A stretch of 64,000 nt of DNA, from positions 124,001 through 188,000 of the forward strand of contig QJNS01000089.1 in NCBI GenBank assembly GCA_004154925.1, in the 5' to 3' direction. A program made the position numbers and the translations under genes. Of this stretch, positions 25,950 through 38,718 are shown in pieces. How positions within the stretch are numbered: position 1 is the first letter of the stretch; each line of letters opens with the position of its first letter. This DNA is from Monosporascus cannonballus. Its lineage: Eukaryota; Ascomycota; Sordariomycetes; Xylariales. The notes under the pieces are model-generated. The model made no database searches. It worked only from the letters and a program-made list of their open reading frames with translations, and had not been told where the DNA came from.

Positions 25950-26885
25950 ATTTTCGGCCGATTAAAATATTGACCTTAAATTTCCGAAATAAAGTAACTT
26001 TGACCGATAGTACCGGATAAAGATAAAGCCTTAATAATACGCGTTATTTAACGGCAAATATATAGGTAAAACGATTTTAATATATTTAAAAAACGAAATT
26101 ATTATGTTAAAAAAGGATTATAATAATTTAATTCCGGCTGGACCTTATTATAATATATATACGTTTAATTTCTTTTATATACCTAAGTTTTTAAATTCGA
26201 AAATGTTTGCGTAAAAATAATTAAAAGCTAATTCGGTAAAAGCGGCTATTTGGGAAATCATAAAGTTCTGATATAAATAATAAGCGAACGAATTATTTTT
26301 TGCGTAATTATTTCCGTTTAGCGGTAAAAAGGCAAAATAAATATTTATTTTTATTAAATTTAAATAATTATTACTTAATAAATTCCTAAATAAATTAAAC
26401 GGAATTAAAGGTCCATATTTAATTCAGAATGTAATTAAATTAATTAAGGCGGTTTTCGGTTTCGATAAATGGTAATACTAGGATATTTTAAAAAAACCAT
26501 TTATTTTCTGCATATTATATAATATATAAAAAGGTTATATTTTCGATTTTATAAAAAATATAAATAATTTTTTATAAACGGCAAGATTCGTTTAATTAAA
26601 AATAACGGCGCCATATTTCCATACCGCAAACTGATTTATATAAGTTATAAATTGTTACTATGTTATAAGTTTAACAAATATCGGAAGAAATTATAAAGCC
26701 GTTTTAAGTTGCGCCTTATCTTAATTAAAGTATATTGTATATAGTTGTTTGGTTTAAAATGGTAATTAACGGTTTAACGGCAATTTTAATAATTTGAATA
26801 TTAAACCGGCATATCATTTATACGTTTTTGCGATTTGGAATTATAATTTCGATTATAGTAACACCTATATTTATATATATAATTC
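25950..26885 (+). pseudogene. Unrecognised large-protein relic in element D
   Basis: In the frame of base 26041 the plus strand reads as continuous protein-like sequence interrupted almost only by TAA/TAG at places where Gln or Trp would be natural. A stretch of 59 codons is fully open (26041-26217, ALFNGKYIGKTI at its start), and later text reads GPYLIQNVIKLIKAVFGFDK and IKPAYHLYVFAIW. I do not recognise a family; the length and position fit a transposase but no catalytic triad can be placed. The frame continues weakly in both directions. Confidence 0.35.
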
Positions 26886-26929
26886 GTAACGTATTAAATA
26901 ATTTTAATTAGGAGCTTATTTTGTCCTTT

Positions 26930-28310
26930 TTATTTATAACGTTTAGCACAAAATTTATCGTTCCCAAATATTTTTAGCTTTTTAGCTTTATTTTTGTTAA
27001 CGTACCTAAATTTATATAATTCGTTTATTGCTATATTATTACCGGAATCGCCGGCGTTATTAAAACGTAATAATCCGTAACCCGATATTATAAATAATAT
27101 ATCGGAAAAAGAAATTAAAATAATAGTTTTTATTAAAATTAAAGAATTATGCGTTAAAAGTAAACGGTATTTGTTAAATAATAATATTAATAGCAAATTA
27201 AAGGATAATCGCGATATTAGGTTAAAAAATAAAAAACGAAATTTTGCTGGTTTTAATTAAGGCCGATAATAAAAAATGCGTTCGGTGTTGGCGCGGCGTT
27301 ACGGTCGTAAAACCTAATAATTATAAATATTTAAATAATGTTAATTAAAATTATTAATATATTATTTATTTATTAAATTTATTATAATTTTTAGTTTTAA
27401 TTTATTAAATTTTAATTAAAATATTAATTTGTTTTAATCCCGAATGATCATATGCCGTAATAAATATATAATAGATTTTTTTTAATTAAAAATATTAATG
27501 GATTTTATATTACGCGATTCGAATTATAATTTATTATAGTTATTAATAAATTGTCTTTTTAATTTATAGCCTTTAATCTATAATATCGCATTAATGGTTT
27601 TTGAATTTTATTTTTTGTTTTTTTTTTTCGAATTCGTTATATTAATTTTTAAAATGTTCTTATTTTTTTAATGTTTAAAATATTTTATATTTGGATTAAA
27701 TTATTAAAGTCAAAAATTAATTTTGTAAATAACTAAATAATATAAATAGTTTTTATTAATATTAAGAAAATAATTTTTTCGTTATTAATATAATTATTCC
27801 GATATCCGTTTTTTTAAAAACATTAATTCGAAATGTTTAAAATCTTAGGTTTATAATAAATTTTTATTAATTACGTTTTATAATTTTATTTTTTTGTAAT
27901 TAAGATTAATATTTATCGGCGTACTGTCCTAATTAATATTTTTCGAAACCGCCCGTATACCTTATTATTATTTTGTTAAAGATTTTGATAATTATTTCTT
28001 TTTCGAATTGGGGCTTTTTGGTTCCCTTAGTAAAAGTCGACGGCCGGATTTAACTTTTTTTTTTACCGCATTTTTTTTATCGACGTAATTGGGTCCCCGG
28101 TTGATTTTAAGAATTCCTTTGTTTTTTTCGGCTTGTTCTAGGAATTCCTTTATATTAAAATCTTATATAAATATAATCATAATTAGATATTCCGGGTAAC
28201 CGACAAAATCCTTCATATTAATACCGAATATACCGTAGTACTTAAAGATCTAATCTTTATATAAAGTTATTTGCTTGGCCGCTAATTACATAAAATTGCG
28301 GATTTCTTTT
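26930..28310 (-). pseudogene. Unrecognised minus-strand coding relic in element D
   Basis: On the minus strand an 88-codon stretch is open at 26930-27196, and 28310-28000 reads as protein-like sequence (IFKYYGIFGINMKDFVGYPE, then IKEFLEQAEKNKGIL and a Lys/Arg-rich tail) with two or three RIP-type stops. These two stretches may or may not belong to one gene. No domain recognised. Together with the plus-strand relic just upstream they suggest D carried at least two convergent genes. Confidence 0.3.
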
Positions 28311-29913
28311 TGTTTAATATTATGAAAATAATGTTCACATAATATATACCATAAAATATATTACGGTTTTGTATTTCGTTTAATTAGAACCATAAAATTA
28401 TTATATTTTTAATATTATTTATATTATATAAATCATTATAAATTATGAATTCCCGAAAATAGCTAACGGTCTGAATTATACGAGTTTATAAAAAATATGT
28501 GCCGGTTAAATTTATAATATAAAGGACGTTTACTTCGCAATTCCAAAAACCCATTATTTAATAATCCGTATTATCCGTATGAATAATTTTATTATTATAT
28601 TTTAATATAAGGAAAAAAAGGAATAATATTACATATTATTTAGTATTTCTTTAAAGTGTAATACAAACGAAATTTAAAAATCGTTAAAATATATGAATAT
28701 ATTTTTTTAAACTTTTTATAAATTATATATATATAATTAAAATCCCGGAATATTTATTTAAGTATTATTTGGAAATTATCGTAAATAAAATATGTATTAA
28801 TATATATATAACGGTAAATAATTTACGTTTTTGGTATATAATAATAAAATCTACCTTATAAAAACTTTATAATATTAGGATTATATTAAATAATCATTTA
28901 ATTTAAAAAAGATTTATTTGGTAAATTACGACAAGGTTTAAAAGGACGGTATATATAATAAGAAGTAAAGTACGGAAAATGGCGCCGTAATTAATATAAT
29001 TCGTATTAAAAGCTAATTTAACGCCGTTATAATCTTTATATACGTTTTAATTTTTTACTAAGTCGCTATATATTTTCCGAATACCATTATTATATTTTGC
29101 TTTATAAAATAACGGTAATACCATTTTAATAATTATATAATAATAAACATATATAAAGAAGTAATTATAATTGAAAAGTTTAATAATATTATAAGTTTAC
29201 CAAAATAAATTCGGCTTCATTAAAATTAGAAATATAAATAAAAGATATAAAATATAATAAATAAAATAATATTTATATATTAAATAATTCCCGAATATAT
29301 TATTAATATTTATAAAAAATATATAAAGCTTTATACTATACAAATAAAGTTTACGGATAATTAATAAATTATAAAAATATTTTAAGATAATACATATAAT
29401 TAAAATTAAAATATAAATAAATTTTAAATTTATATAATTATAAATATGTAAATTAATATTATTTTGTTATAACGAAATAATAATATATAAATAAGAAATT
29501 TAATAGTTATGTACAAATTAAACGTAATTTATATTTTATTATAAGTTTTTTAATATATTTTATAAAGTTATGTCTATTAATTATATATTAAATATAGTTA
29601 TTTTAATTATTTGATATATAATTAATATTATTTATTCCATTCTAATTTTTTATAATTTCAAATATTTATTATATTTTAATATATAAAATTACGTTATTTA
29701 CGATATAATGATTATTAATTAAATCTTTTTATTTAATACCTAAAATCCATATTATAATATATATCTTTATATATTTTACGATATTATAAGAGGTAAATAA
29801 ATTCCTTGCCGATATAATAAAGGCAGTTTTTATTATGGCTCCCAATAATATATTTCGAATAAATTTAAAAAATCTTATTCGCTCGGTTAAAAAGGTTAAA
29901 TTCGCTAATAATG

Positions 29914-30115
29914 TCCCCGAGAAATAATTTATTCCCGAAAAATAATTTGCCCTTAAGAAATAATTTTAAGGACGGGTAATAAAATCTCAGACTAAAAAAT
30001 AACCGGAATAGGTACTAAAATAAGAATAATCTGCCCCCGAGGAATAATCTTAAGAACGGATAATAAGATCTCTAATTAAAAAGTAGCCGGAACCGGTACC
30101 AGAATAACTTGTAAT
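29914..30115. repeat. Tandem repeats in element D (84-bp pair with ~18-bp subrepeats)
   Basis: Two consecutive 84-bp units (29948-30031 and 30032-30115) share the order GCCC..GA.GAATAAT, AAGRACGGRTAATAARATCTC, AGCCGGAA..GGTAC. Just before them the motif CCCGARAAATAATTT recurs at ~18-bp spacing (29914, 29933, 29950). Role unknown. Confidence 0.6.
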
Positions 30116-33100
30116 AAGGCGAAACCGATAACGTAATCCCGATTAGGGTATTTTTGTATTAATTAAATAATATTTAATTATTTTAAAATATAAGATTTTT
30201 TTTACGAAAAATATATATTATAAGTAACCCATTTTAAATATTAGGTATATATTATAAGGTTATATTAATATTGCGGAAAATTAAAAAAGAATAAATACCT
30301 TATATTTTGCCATTAAGACGAATATATATTAATTAACAAAACTTTATAATTATTAAACATTTATAAATTTAGTAATATTACGAATGGTAGTTTTTATTAT
30401 GGAAAAATACGGTATTTATATAAATATTAAATATTAATAATATAACTCAAAGTGTTTTCCATAATTATAATTAACAAAATAAAATTTATGTTATGGCAGA
30501 TTATGCCGGTTTTATAAATTATTAAATTATTAAGTTAATTACGGATTTTCGATTAACTACGGTTTTTATAATTTAACAAAAAGGTTATATAAACCGGGTA
30601 TTATATAAACGATATAAAAAAACGTTTATAATTTTATAAACCAGGTTATTTAATTAAGAAATATATATTATATAGTTATTTTATAAATATTATAATTTAT
30701 GGAAATATATAGGTAATAAATATGCAAATTACGTATAAAGACGCGACGAAAAATATTTATACGTAATCCCCAAATATTCGGCAATATTATATAATTCGAA
30801 TAAAATTTTTTAAAAAAGTTTAAACGCAAATATTACGTCTAAAACAAATAATATTTTGGGATCCGAAAATGTAAAAAAAGAATATTAATATATAAGTTAT
30901 AATAACGCGCAAAAAAAATAAAACGGAAGGAAAAAATCTTAAAAAGTATTTAAAAACGTTAATTAATAAATTAATCATAAACGGGGTATATAGGTTAATT
31001 CGAATTTATGCATTATATTTAATTATAAATAATATAATATTTTTATACAATTTTACGAAAAACAAAACGTTTAAATAAAATATAATTAATTAGGATTACG
31101 TAAATTATAAACTTAATTATTTATATTAATTTTATTAATAATTATATTGCGTATTATATTAAAAAATAATATTTTCTTATTTGCAGTTTTATTACCGAAA
31201 GTAAATAAATTACGTTAATATAATAACTAAGTAATTACGGTAATATATAAAACAATCCGAATATGAATTAATTAAGATTACGTAAATAATAAAATTATAT
31301 TAATATTAAAATTATAATATATATATTATATTGCTTATATAAAGATATATTATAAAGTAATAAGAAAATAAAAAATTATATTAACGGTTTATTTTTATCC
31401 GATAAATCCTTATTTTGCTTATCCGACGATAACGATAACGATAACGGACCGCCTTAATTAAGATTATTAATTAAGTTATGGATAATTTGCATTATGGGAT
31501 CATAATTCTTTTTCCGTATACGGGATAATACGATTATCTTAAACTAAATTATCCTTAACGAACTTAATATTAAAAGCTTTTCGGGCAATTACGTTAAAGT
31601 TATTTACAAATTAATTTTTATCCTTTGCTGTATTTAGCTAATTAAGTTTATTTACGTTATTAATAATAGGTACAGTATTATTAAAATCGATAAGCTTAAT
31701 TTTTATAATTTTACGGCCCGTAGCTAAAATATTTTTGGATTTTTAGCTGTTTTTTCAATCCGAAATAAATACTTTTTGATAAGCCAGAAATTCCGAAATA
31801 AAAAATGGGTGCGTTCGAGGATTTTGTTGCGAAAATCCGGAATAACGTAACGCTTATTTTACGAGGAAATATAACGGGCATGGAATTTGCATTATAAAGA
31901 TATACGGTACTTAATTAAAAACGAATTTTGGAAAAAAATAATTTTAATATTATATATATTATTTTTCGACCGGCGGAGTTCGCCAGCAAACTATAAATTA
32001 TAATATTTGCTTTTTTATTAAATATTTTTATATTTTTTGGGGACTTTATTAAAATTAAATTTAATATTAAAAACGAATTAATAAGGATTTAAATTAATAT
32101 TGCAAAACATAATATTTAATCGAAATAAAATATCTTTTTGCTATAATTAAATTAACCGGCCTTATAAAAAAGGAATAATAATATCGGTTTTAGCCGCTTA
32201 ATATAATTAACGTTACCATATTATATAATATATAAAAAACATAAATAAATTTGGGCTTTTTAAAAAAACGATAATAATTTCGCAATTTTTAATCGATAAA
32301 AACAATATTAATCAATAATTATTTATTATTTTTAATAAGGTTAAAAAAGTTATCGTCTTATAAAATATCGATTATATTAAAAGTATTTCTGGCCTTATAA
32401 TTATCCGATAAAAAAACCTTTATTTAATACGTTTTAATTAAAACCGTATTACTTAATAAATAATATAATTAAATTATGTTTCCAAATTAAAAGATAAAAT
32501 ATTTACGAATTATTTGCTAAATGATTTATATTATTAAATAATATCTTATTAATAAATAATAATAAAAAATTTTTATTAAAAAATATTTTATTTATTAACG
32601 CGTTTTAATTAAAATCCCGTAATACCTTCTTTATTTATCCGGCGTAACGAAAATATTTAGAAATTATATTATACGTAATAGATTTAAATTTAGTAATCAT
32701 TAACCGGAAATATATATATATTATGAATTTAGTAAATTCGGTTTTCGAAAAAAGGTTTTCGATCGAAATATTCCGGAAAATTCCATATATATTAAATGTT
32801 TTTATTATAAATATTTCGTATTAAATATGTAATTCCTTTAAAAATAACGCGAATATGCAAATATTATATATATAAAGGATAAAAAATTCGAACAAAATGG
32901 AATTTGGGGAATTTTTAATATAATTACGTTATTTTATTTAAAAATTAATAATTTGTTTTTAAGGTTATTTATATTTTATGCGTCCCGGTTATATTATCGG
33001 GTTAATAAATACGTATAATTATAAATAAAAATTTTATTTATATATAAAATAAAATAAAAACAAAAAAAATTACTATGTATTATCGTATAAATCGGTTATT

Positions 33101-34553
33101 TCGGCTTAATTGGCTTATATTTTCCAAATATAATTAATTATTTTCTGATTTTTATAAATAAAATAAAAACGTTTCGAAAATTGATAAAAAAAAAATTTTA
33201 AATTTATATATTTCTTAAAAAATTTCGATAAACGTTATAAGTATTATCGATAATATCTTCGTTTTTGTTAATTATATCGAACGAAATCGAACGGCATTTA
33301 TTATATGGTGTATGCTTTAATTTAGAAAAATTAAAGAATTTTTACTTATTACGTTTATAAAACATATTAATAAAAACCGAAAATAAAATCCGGATAATAT
33401 TAATTACGAATTAATAAAAAGTATTAAAAAATATTAAATAAGTTAAAATATAAATTATTTTAATTTTCCTTTAAAAATACGGTTATAATAATAAGTAAAA
33501 ACGATAATAATATTTTGAATAATAATATTATATCGAAACATTACATTACGAATATAATTTTAAATATTAAAATTATTATATTAAAATATAATATCGTCGT
33601 ATTATATTTAATTATAAAATGTAATTTATCTTCATTAAAATTATATTATTATAACAGAATTAATGCGGTTATTTTAACTTTTTTTATTAATCAAATTACA
33701 TCTTTATTTAACGTATAATAACTTTCGTAAATATTTAATTTTCTTAATATATCGATATTATCCCGTAATAAACTCGAAAATAATAACAATCTGCCCAGTA
33801 AATAATTTAAGTAATTGCCGTTAATTTTGGAAATTATTTTAACCATAATAATTAAAATTAAAAAAAATATATATAAAAATATTTGGATTATTATTATTAC
33901 GAAACCGTTTCGTTTTCCGCTTCGTATTATACGATTATTATTATTTTTTTCTTTAAATATATAATTACGTAATTTAAAAGTTTAAATTAATTAAAAGCAA
34001 GCGTTTTTATAAAATGTTAATTTTCGTCCAAAATGGAATAAATTACGTTATATTTGAATAATAATTTTTCTGGCGGAAGGCGGATTCCAGGCTTTTTTAC
34101 GAAAATTCTAAGTTTCCTATATAATATATTACAATATTTATATATAACGGGAATTTAATTAATAAAAATTAAAAATTCTTATTAAGTTTTACATATTAAT
34201 AATTATTTGTTTATTTAGTTTTTTAATACATTAATTAATTAGTTAATCCGAATGGTCGAATTAATAATTCGGCTTAAATTGTTACATTATATTTAATTAT
34301 GAATAAAATTTTTAAACGTTATATTAATTTTTTTATATTAATATTAAAAATTTAAGGTATGCGTACGTATATTTTGTTTTAAGGGCGTAACCTGGTAAAA
34401 TTGAGAAAATTCCGATTTATCGTATTTTGAAAAAGGGGATAATAATATGACGAGTTCGGGTTGTAACTATTATACGCGTTAGGGTTTAAAAATGGCAAAT
34501 AAGTCCTAATTAAGATTATCGTAATATTAATAATAAGCCATAATTAAGGTAAT

Positions 34554-34579
34554 TATATATATATATATATATATATATT
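34554..34579. repeat. (TA)n microsatellite
   Basis: About 12 uninterrupted TA dinucleotides near the right end of element D. Confidence 0.85.
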
Positions 34580-34800
34580 TACAAAAACGTATTATTATTA
34601 AGTTATTACGGATTTTTGTTTTTTTGAAAAAACAAATGTACCAAACGAAGCCGTTTTTACGTAATTACAACTCAGGCCTCGCTGGTTCGTTACGGGGATT
34701 TGGGATTTGATTAGTTAATATTTAGCGTTGTGGAGCGGTACTTGAGTGACTTTGAAGAAATTGGGAAAACGAGCCAGGGAGGTCTGAGCTAGCTGAGATA

Positions 34801-34849
34801 ACTGGTCGGAGATCACCTTACCCAGCTCAAAGCTGTCCATTATCTTACA
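34801..34849 (+). repeat. 3' LTR of element A copy 2, right fragment
   Basis: The duplicated ACTGGTCGG followed by the last 40 bases of the LTR, ending CCATTATCTTACA; next is the ATTTA target duplication of A. Confidence 0.9.
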
Positions 34850-34854
34850 ATTTA

Positions 34855-37700
34855 TTTAATTTTTTTGTAACCGAATTTTCAGATATTTTCTGAAAATACA
34901 TAATTCCTTTCCGCTAAGATTGTAAATAGAGTAAAACTTCGCCAAAAAATCTTTTTTAAAGATTATTCCATAATCTTATTTGCTATGTTCTAGTAATTTC
35001 GTATCGAGCTTTTTTTGAAAAAATATTTATATTTATAATATTATAGTGGTATATTAATCAGAGTTCCTGACTTTTGGAGCTGTTGTTTTAAACCGTTATT
35101 TAATTGCTTTAGTTTCGTTTTAATAATAATAACGATACGTCGTATTTTTCTTTAATATCTATTTTCTTTTTTATATCTTATCTCTTTGGGTAATAAGATT
35201 TTTATCCTATCTTTATGCCTATATTGGTCGCTATTTTCGATCGAATATTAAGATTTTAATTTTTTTTTATTTGCTAATAAAAAATAACGTGATCCCTATT
35301 TAATTAATTTTTTATTAATTAAAATTCCGTATTAGTGGATTAATAATAGTCCTAGGATTATATCGTAATCTTTAAATAAAATAATATTAAAATTAATCGT
35401 TCGATATCGTTTTTAAAAAAACAATTCGAAATAATTAATTTTGCGTATAATTTTTCTGTGATCGTAAACAAATTCCTAACTTTCGGCATTCGTCGCTATA
35501 TAATGTTTTAACTTATATTTTTATAGTAATTTAAGCTTATTAATTTTATTCGGTATAATATAATTTCCGTTTAGAGCTCCATAATCCATTATTGCGATAT
35601 ATTAGTATGCTCCGATTTGTATATTTAAAGTAATAAAATTATTAACGGCTTTTGTCGTCGCATTTAAAGCCCTTTTTAAGAATTCCTTTTAATTTCTTTA
35701 GGTTTTATTATTTTGCGGCTTTTTTATAAATAATATTTTTTAACTTTTAATAGAATTTATCGAATTTTATTTATATTTCGGTATTTAATGCGTTAAACTG
35801 CTATATTTATTATTTTTTCGGCGTATTATTCCTTCGAATTATATTAATTATTTTTAATTTTATTATAATATCTTTTTTTATTAAATAAATTATTTTTTTA
35901 TAATTTTTACTGTATACCATTACATGTCATCCTGATTACCCTTTTAAAAGTCCTTTATATACGTACATATTTTTTAATAATATTCTTTTAGTAAAGGTTT
36001 ATAATAAATATTAATTAAAAATAAAAATCCGTAATAACTATTGGTAATTTTTTTTATTATGCGTTAAATTAATTTTTTTCCGTTTAATAATTATATTATT
36101 AATAATAATCCTAGAAATGTTTTAACGAGTGTTATGTTTTTCGGATTATCTTTGTATTTGGGCTAATTATTAAATATTTTCTGGGATTATGAGTTAAAAA
36201 TATAGATATTATTATTTATCGTTTTTATGATTTCTGGTACGGTTTAAAAAATCGAATTCTTTATAATATATATAAATAATTCGTCCGTAAATATATTATT
36301 TTTATTTTTTGTAATCGGTATATATTTGTTATCGACAATATATAACATATATTTTGCCGTATTAATTCAGGGTTCCGGGACAGACTTTTTCTATTTAATC
36401 CTGTTATTCGCATAATTATCTTTATAATACTTTTTGTTATGTTCGCAATATTTATTAAGCCAGTTTCCTGGCTATTTGCATTCTTTGCTGGACTTTTCGC
36501 CATAAGAGACCTAATACGTACTTAGACCAAATTATATTAATAGATTTGCTTCCGTCTTTTTGGTTTTCTTTGGACCATCTCTTTAATATAAGTTTTCAAT
36601 TATTCTAACGGGATTTTTTAGATATTTTGTATTACGTTACCTTATGCTTTATTTTATTATAATTAAAGCATTTAATCTGGTTTTAATTTTTCCTATACAT
36701 AACTTTTAACTTTATAAGCCCTAGTTTTATGCTATAAAAAGTGTTATTAGGTCGAAAAACGTTAATATTAGCCGTATATCGGAGTTTATTATTATTTCTT
36801 CTGGTATCTTTAATTCGTTAAGTATATTATCGATCGTTAATCTTAATTATTATAACAATATTATCCGACAAATAATTTGGCCGATAAAATTTAAAAAACC
36901 TTTTTTATATTTGTTTTTAAACTATTAAAAATTTAGTTATTAATATCTATTATTTTTAATGTAATTTAACGGTTAATTAAATTAATAACTTATCGTAATT
37001 AAATATTAATTCTTTATTATAATTATTAGATTTATCTTTCGACTTCTATTTTTTCGCTTATTATTTCGAAAGTTTTCGTTAATATTTACTTACATTATTC
37101 GTAATTATTATAAATTTATATTATTTTCTGTTCTTGTTTATTGATTAATAAAATAATATATTCCTTTATAACAGGCTGAAATTAAATAACCGCATTTCCG
37201 GTAAATCGTCCGGTTACGAACTTGATTCATATAATAAGCGTAAAAAGTCAAGTAGGAAAATATCCGAAATATGCTTAATATTAAATTAAAATCAATTATA
37301 GCTTAATTAAGATTCTGTCGAAAAAATTTGGCTTAAGAAACTTAAGAACTTTTCTTACTTCCTTGGTAAATTTAGCTAAATAACTTAGCGTATTCGAAAA
37401 AACCTCCCAGTTTCGAGAACTTTCTTTTTCTCCTTAATCTTTTTATAGGCGGCTTAAAAGGACATCGTAAAATCTTTATTGTTTCTTTTAACCTAAATAA
37501 TACGTTCGTTTATAATATCTAAACGTCGAAGAAATTCTTTGTGAAAAAGACAAGGCTTTTCCTTTTTTTTTCGGATTTTATTTTAATGTCCGGGTTATTA
37601 GAGACCTAGTAAATAGGTTATTCGGGCTGTTTGCTGGTAAACATAACGTCGGCGATATTGTTCAAAGTCTAACAGTATTACTGAATAAAAGTTTATAAAG
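34855..37700 (-). pseudogene. Gag and upstream pol relic of element C
   Basis: Reading the minus strand from the 5' LTR, a zinc knuckle at 36670-36629 reads C-x2-Y-x4-H-x4-Y (KCFNYNKI.H), followed by RWSKENQKDGSKSI, which parallels the gag tail of element B. An 80-codon stretch (36503-36261) is still open downstream. Plus-strand TpG is retained but CpA is lost (7 TpG, 0 CpA in 35101-35340 by hand count). Element A separates this part from the rest of pol. Confidence 0.75.
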
Positions 37701-38054
37701 TATAACAGCTAGGCGGTTTAATTAATTATTGAACCTTAGTTATACGGATTTATATTAGCAGGAATATCATAAGAATATATAATAATAAAATAACTTAATT
37801 ACCGTTTTTAATATCAAAAGTAAAGAAGTTGTATTATAAACGATTAGTATTAATAAGTAATTTATTATAAGTTAAAGTTATTTAAATTATAAAAACAACA
37901 AACGTATTATATTTGGTTCTGGTTACTAGTTGTTGCTAGATCATTATAATCTCGCAAGATCCCAATGTTCCCGATTTTCGTTACGTGACCCTTTTCCTGG
38001 TGCTTTACTTGCTTTGATTGTTTCCGGCTGTGCTAAGGACGTTGGGTCATAACA
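37701..38054 (-). repeat. 5' LTR of element C (354 bp)
   Basis: On the plus strand it starts TATAACAGCTAGG and ends GTTGGGTCATAACA, followed by the ATGAG duplication. It has one copy (37938-37972) of the 35-bp unit that is double in the 3' LTR. Confidence 0.88.
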
Positions 38055-38084
38055 ATGAGACCCTGACATCATATAGTGAAACAT

Positions 38085-38235
38085 ATAATTGAAGATATAT
38101 TAACAGGTTCCATAACCTCTAGAATGTCCTAGATAGAAGGTAAAGATAACGAACCTTTCGTTTATATACGTAAATACAACTCTAACTAAGAGAAAAAGTT
38201 ACCAGAGATATATAAAGTAACCTTCTGTTAGTAAA
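38085..38235 (+). repeat. Repeat E, left copy
   Basis: About 150 bp similar to 60262-60413 in direct orientation, sharing GTCCTAGATA, AACGAACCTT, TTATATACGTAAATA and AAAAAGT..CCAG. The copies flank the 22-kb AT-rich block. They may be LTRs of an old element or a duplicated host segment; no target duplication was found. Confidence 0.65.
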
Positions 38236-38718
38236 TAAACAAATCAACCCTAAACTTATTTATTTAATTAATCATAACTAAGCTTAAGGTATTGCATCAG
38301 TTATTAGTAATTAATAACTAAAGTTTATACGATATTCAATAATTGTCTAACAGAAAAGTATTCCGGTAATTTAAAGAATATTAAAATATATAAAGCGTCG
38401 AAATTATAAATTTATTTTTTAAAATTTGTTTTATCGAAATTTTAAATAGAATTTAAACTGATATTTTTAAGAAAAACAATTTAACATAATATTAATAAAT
38501 TACGAAAAAGTTGTTGGAAATTTCTTTTTAATTTTATTGTTAAAAGTATTTTAAAACAAAAGTAAAGAAATGGTAAAGAAATAACGAGACAGAAAAAACG
38601 GCATTAATAACGCTTTATTATTGAGTCAGGCTTACAACAAATTAATAATTTATAAGTTCTTTTTAAAAGTTTGAAATAACGTTTTAAAATTTTAATAATT
38701 TAACGAATTTTAATATTA

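Larger units (their letters stand above)
23850..34800. mobile_element. Element 'D': ~10.95-kb insertion of unknown class, 9-bp duplication
   Basis: It interrupts the A 3' LTR and is flanked by perfect 9-bp repeats ACTGGTCGG (23841-23849, 34801-34809). The two ends (about 180 bp at the left, 180 bp at the right) are of normal composition while the interior is heavily AT-rich. I see no LTRs; the terminal 25 bases give only a weak inverted match (CTCA...TCAG.ACC). A duplication of 9 bp is typical of Mutator-like elements (9-11 bp) and also possible for a non-LTR retrotransposon, but no transposase or reverse transcriptase motif is recognisable. Limits are firm; class is unknown. Confidence 0.75.
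16494..34849 (+). mobile_element. Chromovirus 'A' copy 2 (~7.4 kb without insertion D)
   Basis: The element begins at a 5' LTR (16494-16699) and ends at a 3' LTR split by D (23684-23849 plus 34810-34849). A perfect target duplication ATTTA flanks it (16489-16493, 34850-34854), showing it inserted into element C. Removing D and its duplicated 9 bp leaves ~7396 bp. Internal order: zinc knuckle (17958-17999), reverse transcriptase (18964 to ~19330), integrase (from ~21040), chromodomain (~21928-22066), post-pol segment, LTR. RIP affects both strands roughly equally (about five CpA and six TpG in 21061-21300). Confidence 0.9.
6019..38054 (-). mobile_element. Chromovirus 'C' (minus strand), host of nested insertions
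   Basis: Two LTRs in the same (minus) orientation, 37701-38054 (5') and 6019-6407 (3'), are flanked by a perfect 5-bp target duplication ATGAG (6014-6018 and 38055-38059). With the nested insertions B and A removed the element is about 6.84 kb, essentially the length of B, its relative. The sense order agrees: gag zinc knuckle near 36650, reverse transcriptase near 16100, chromodomain near 13900-14020, then the 3' LTR. All coding parts contain stops. On the plus strand TpG is kept while CpA is almost gone, i.e. G-to-A change on the sense strand. Confidence 0.9.

Noticed and set aside
23850..34800. Element D as a Starship
   Set aside because: It is short for a Starship, no DUF3435 tyrosine-recombinase motif is recognisable, and the site does not resemble the usual target; kept only as a point to test.
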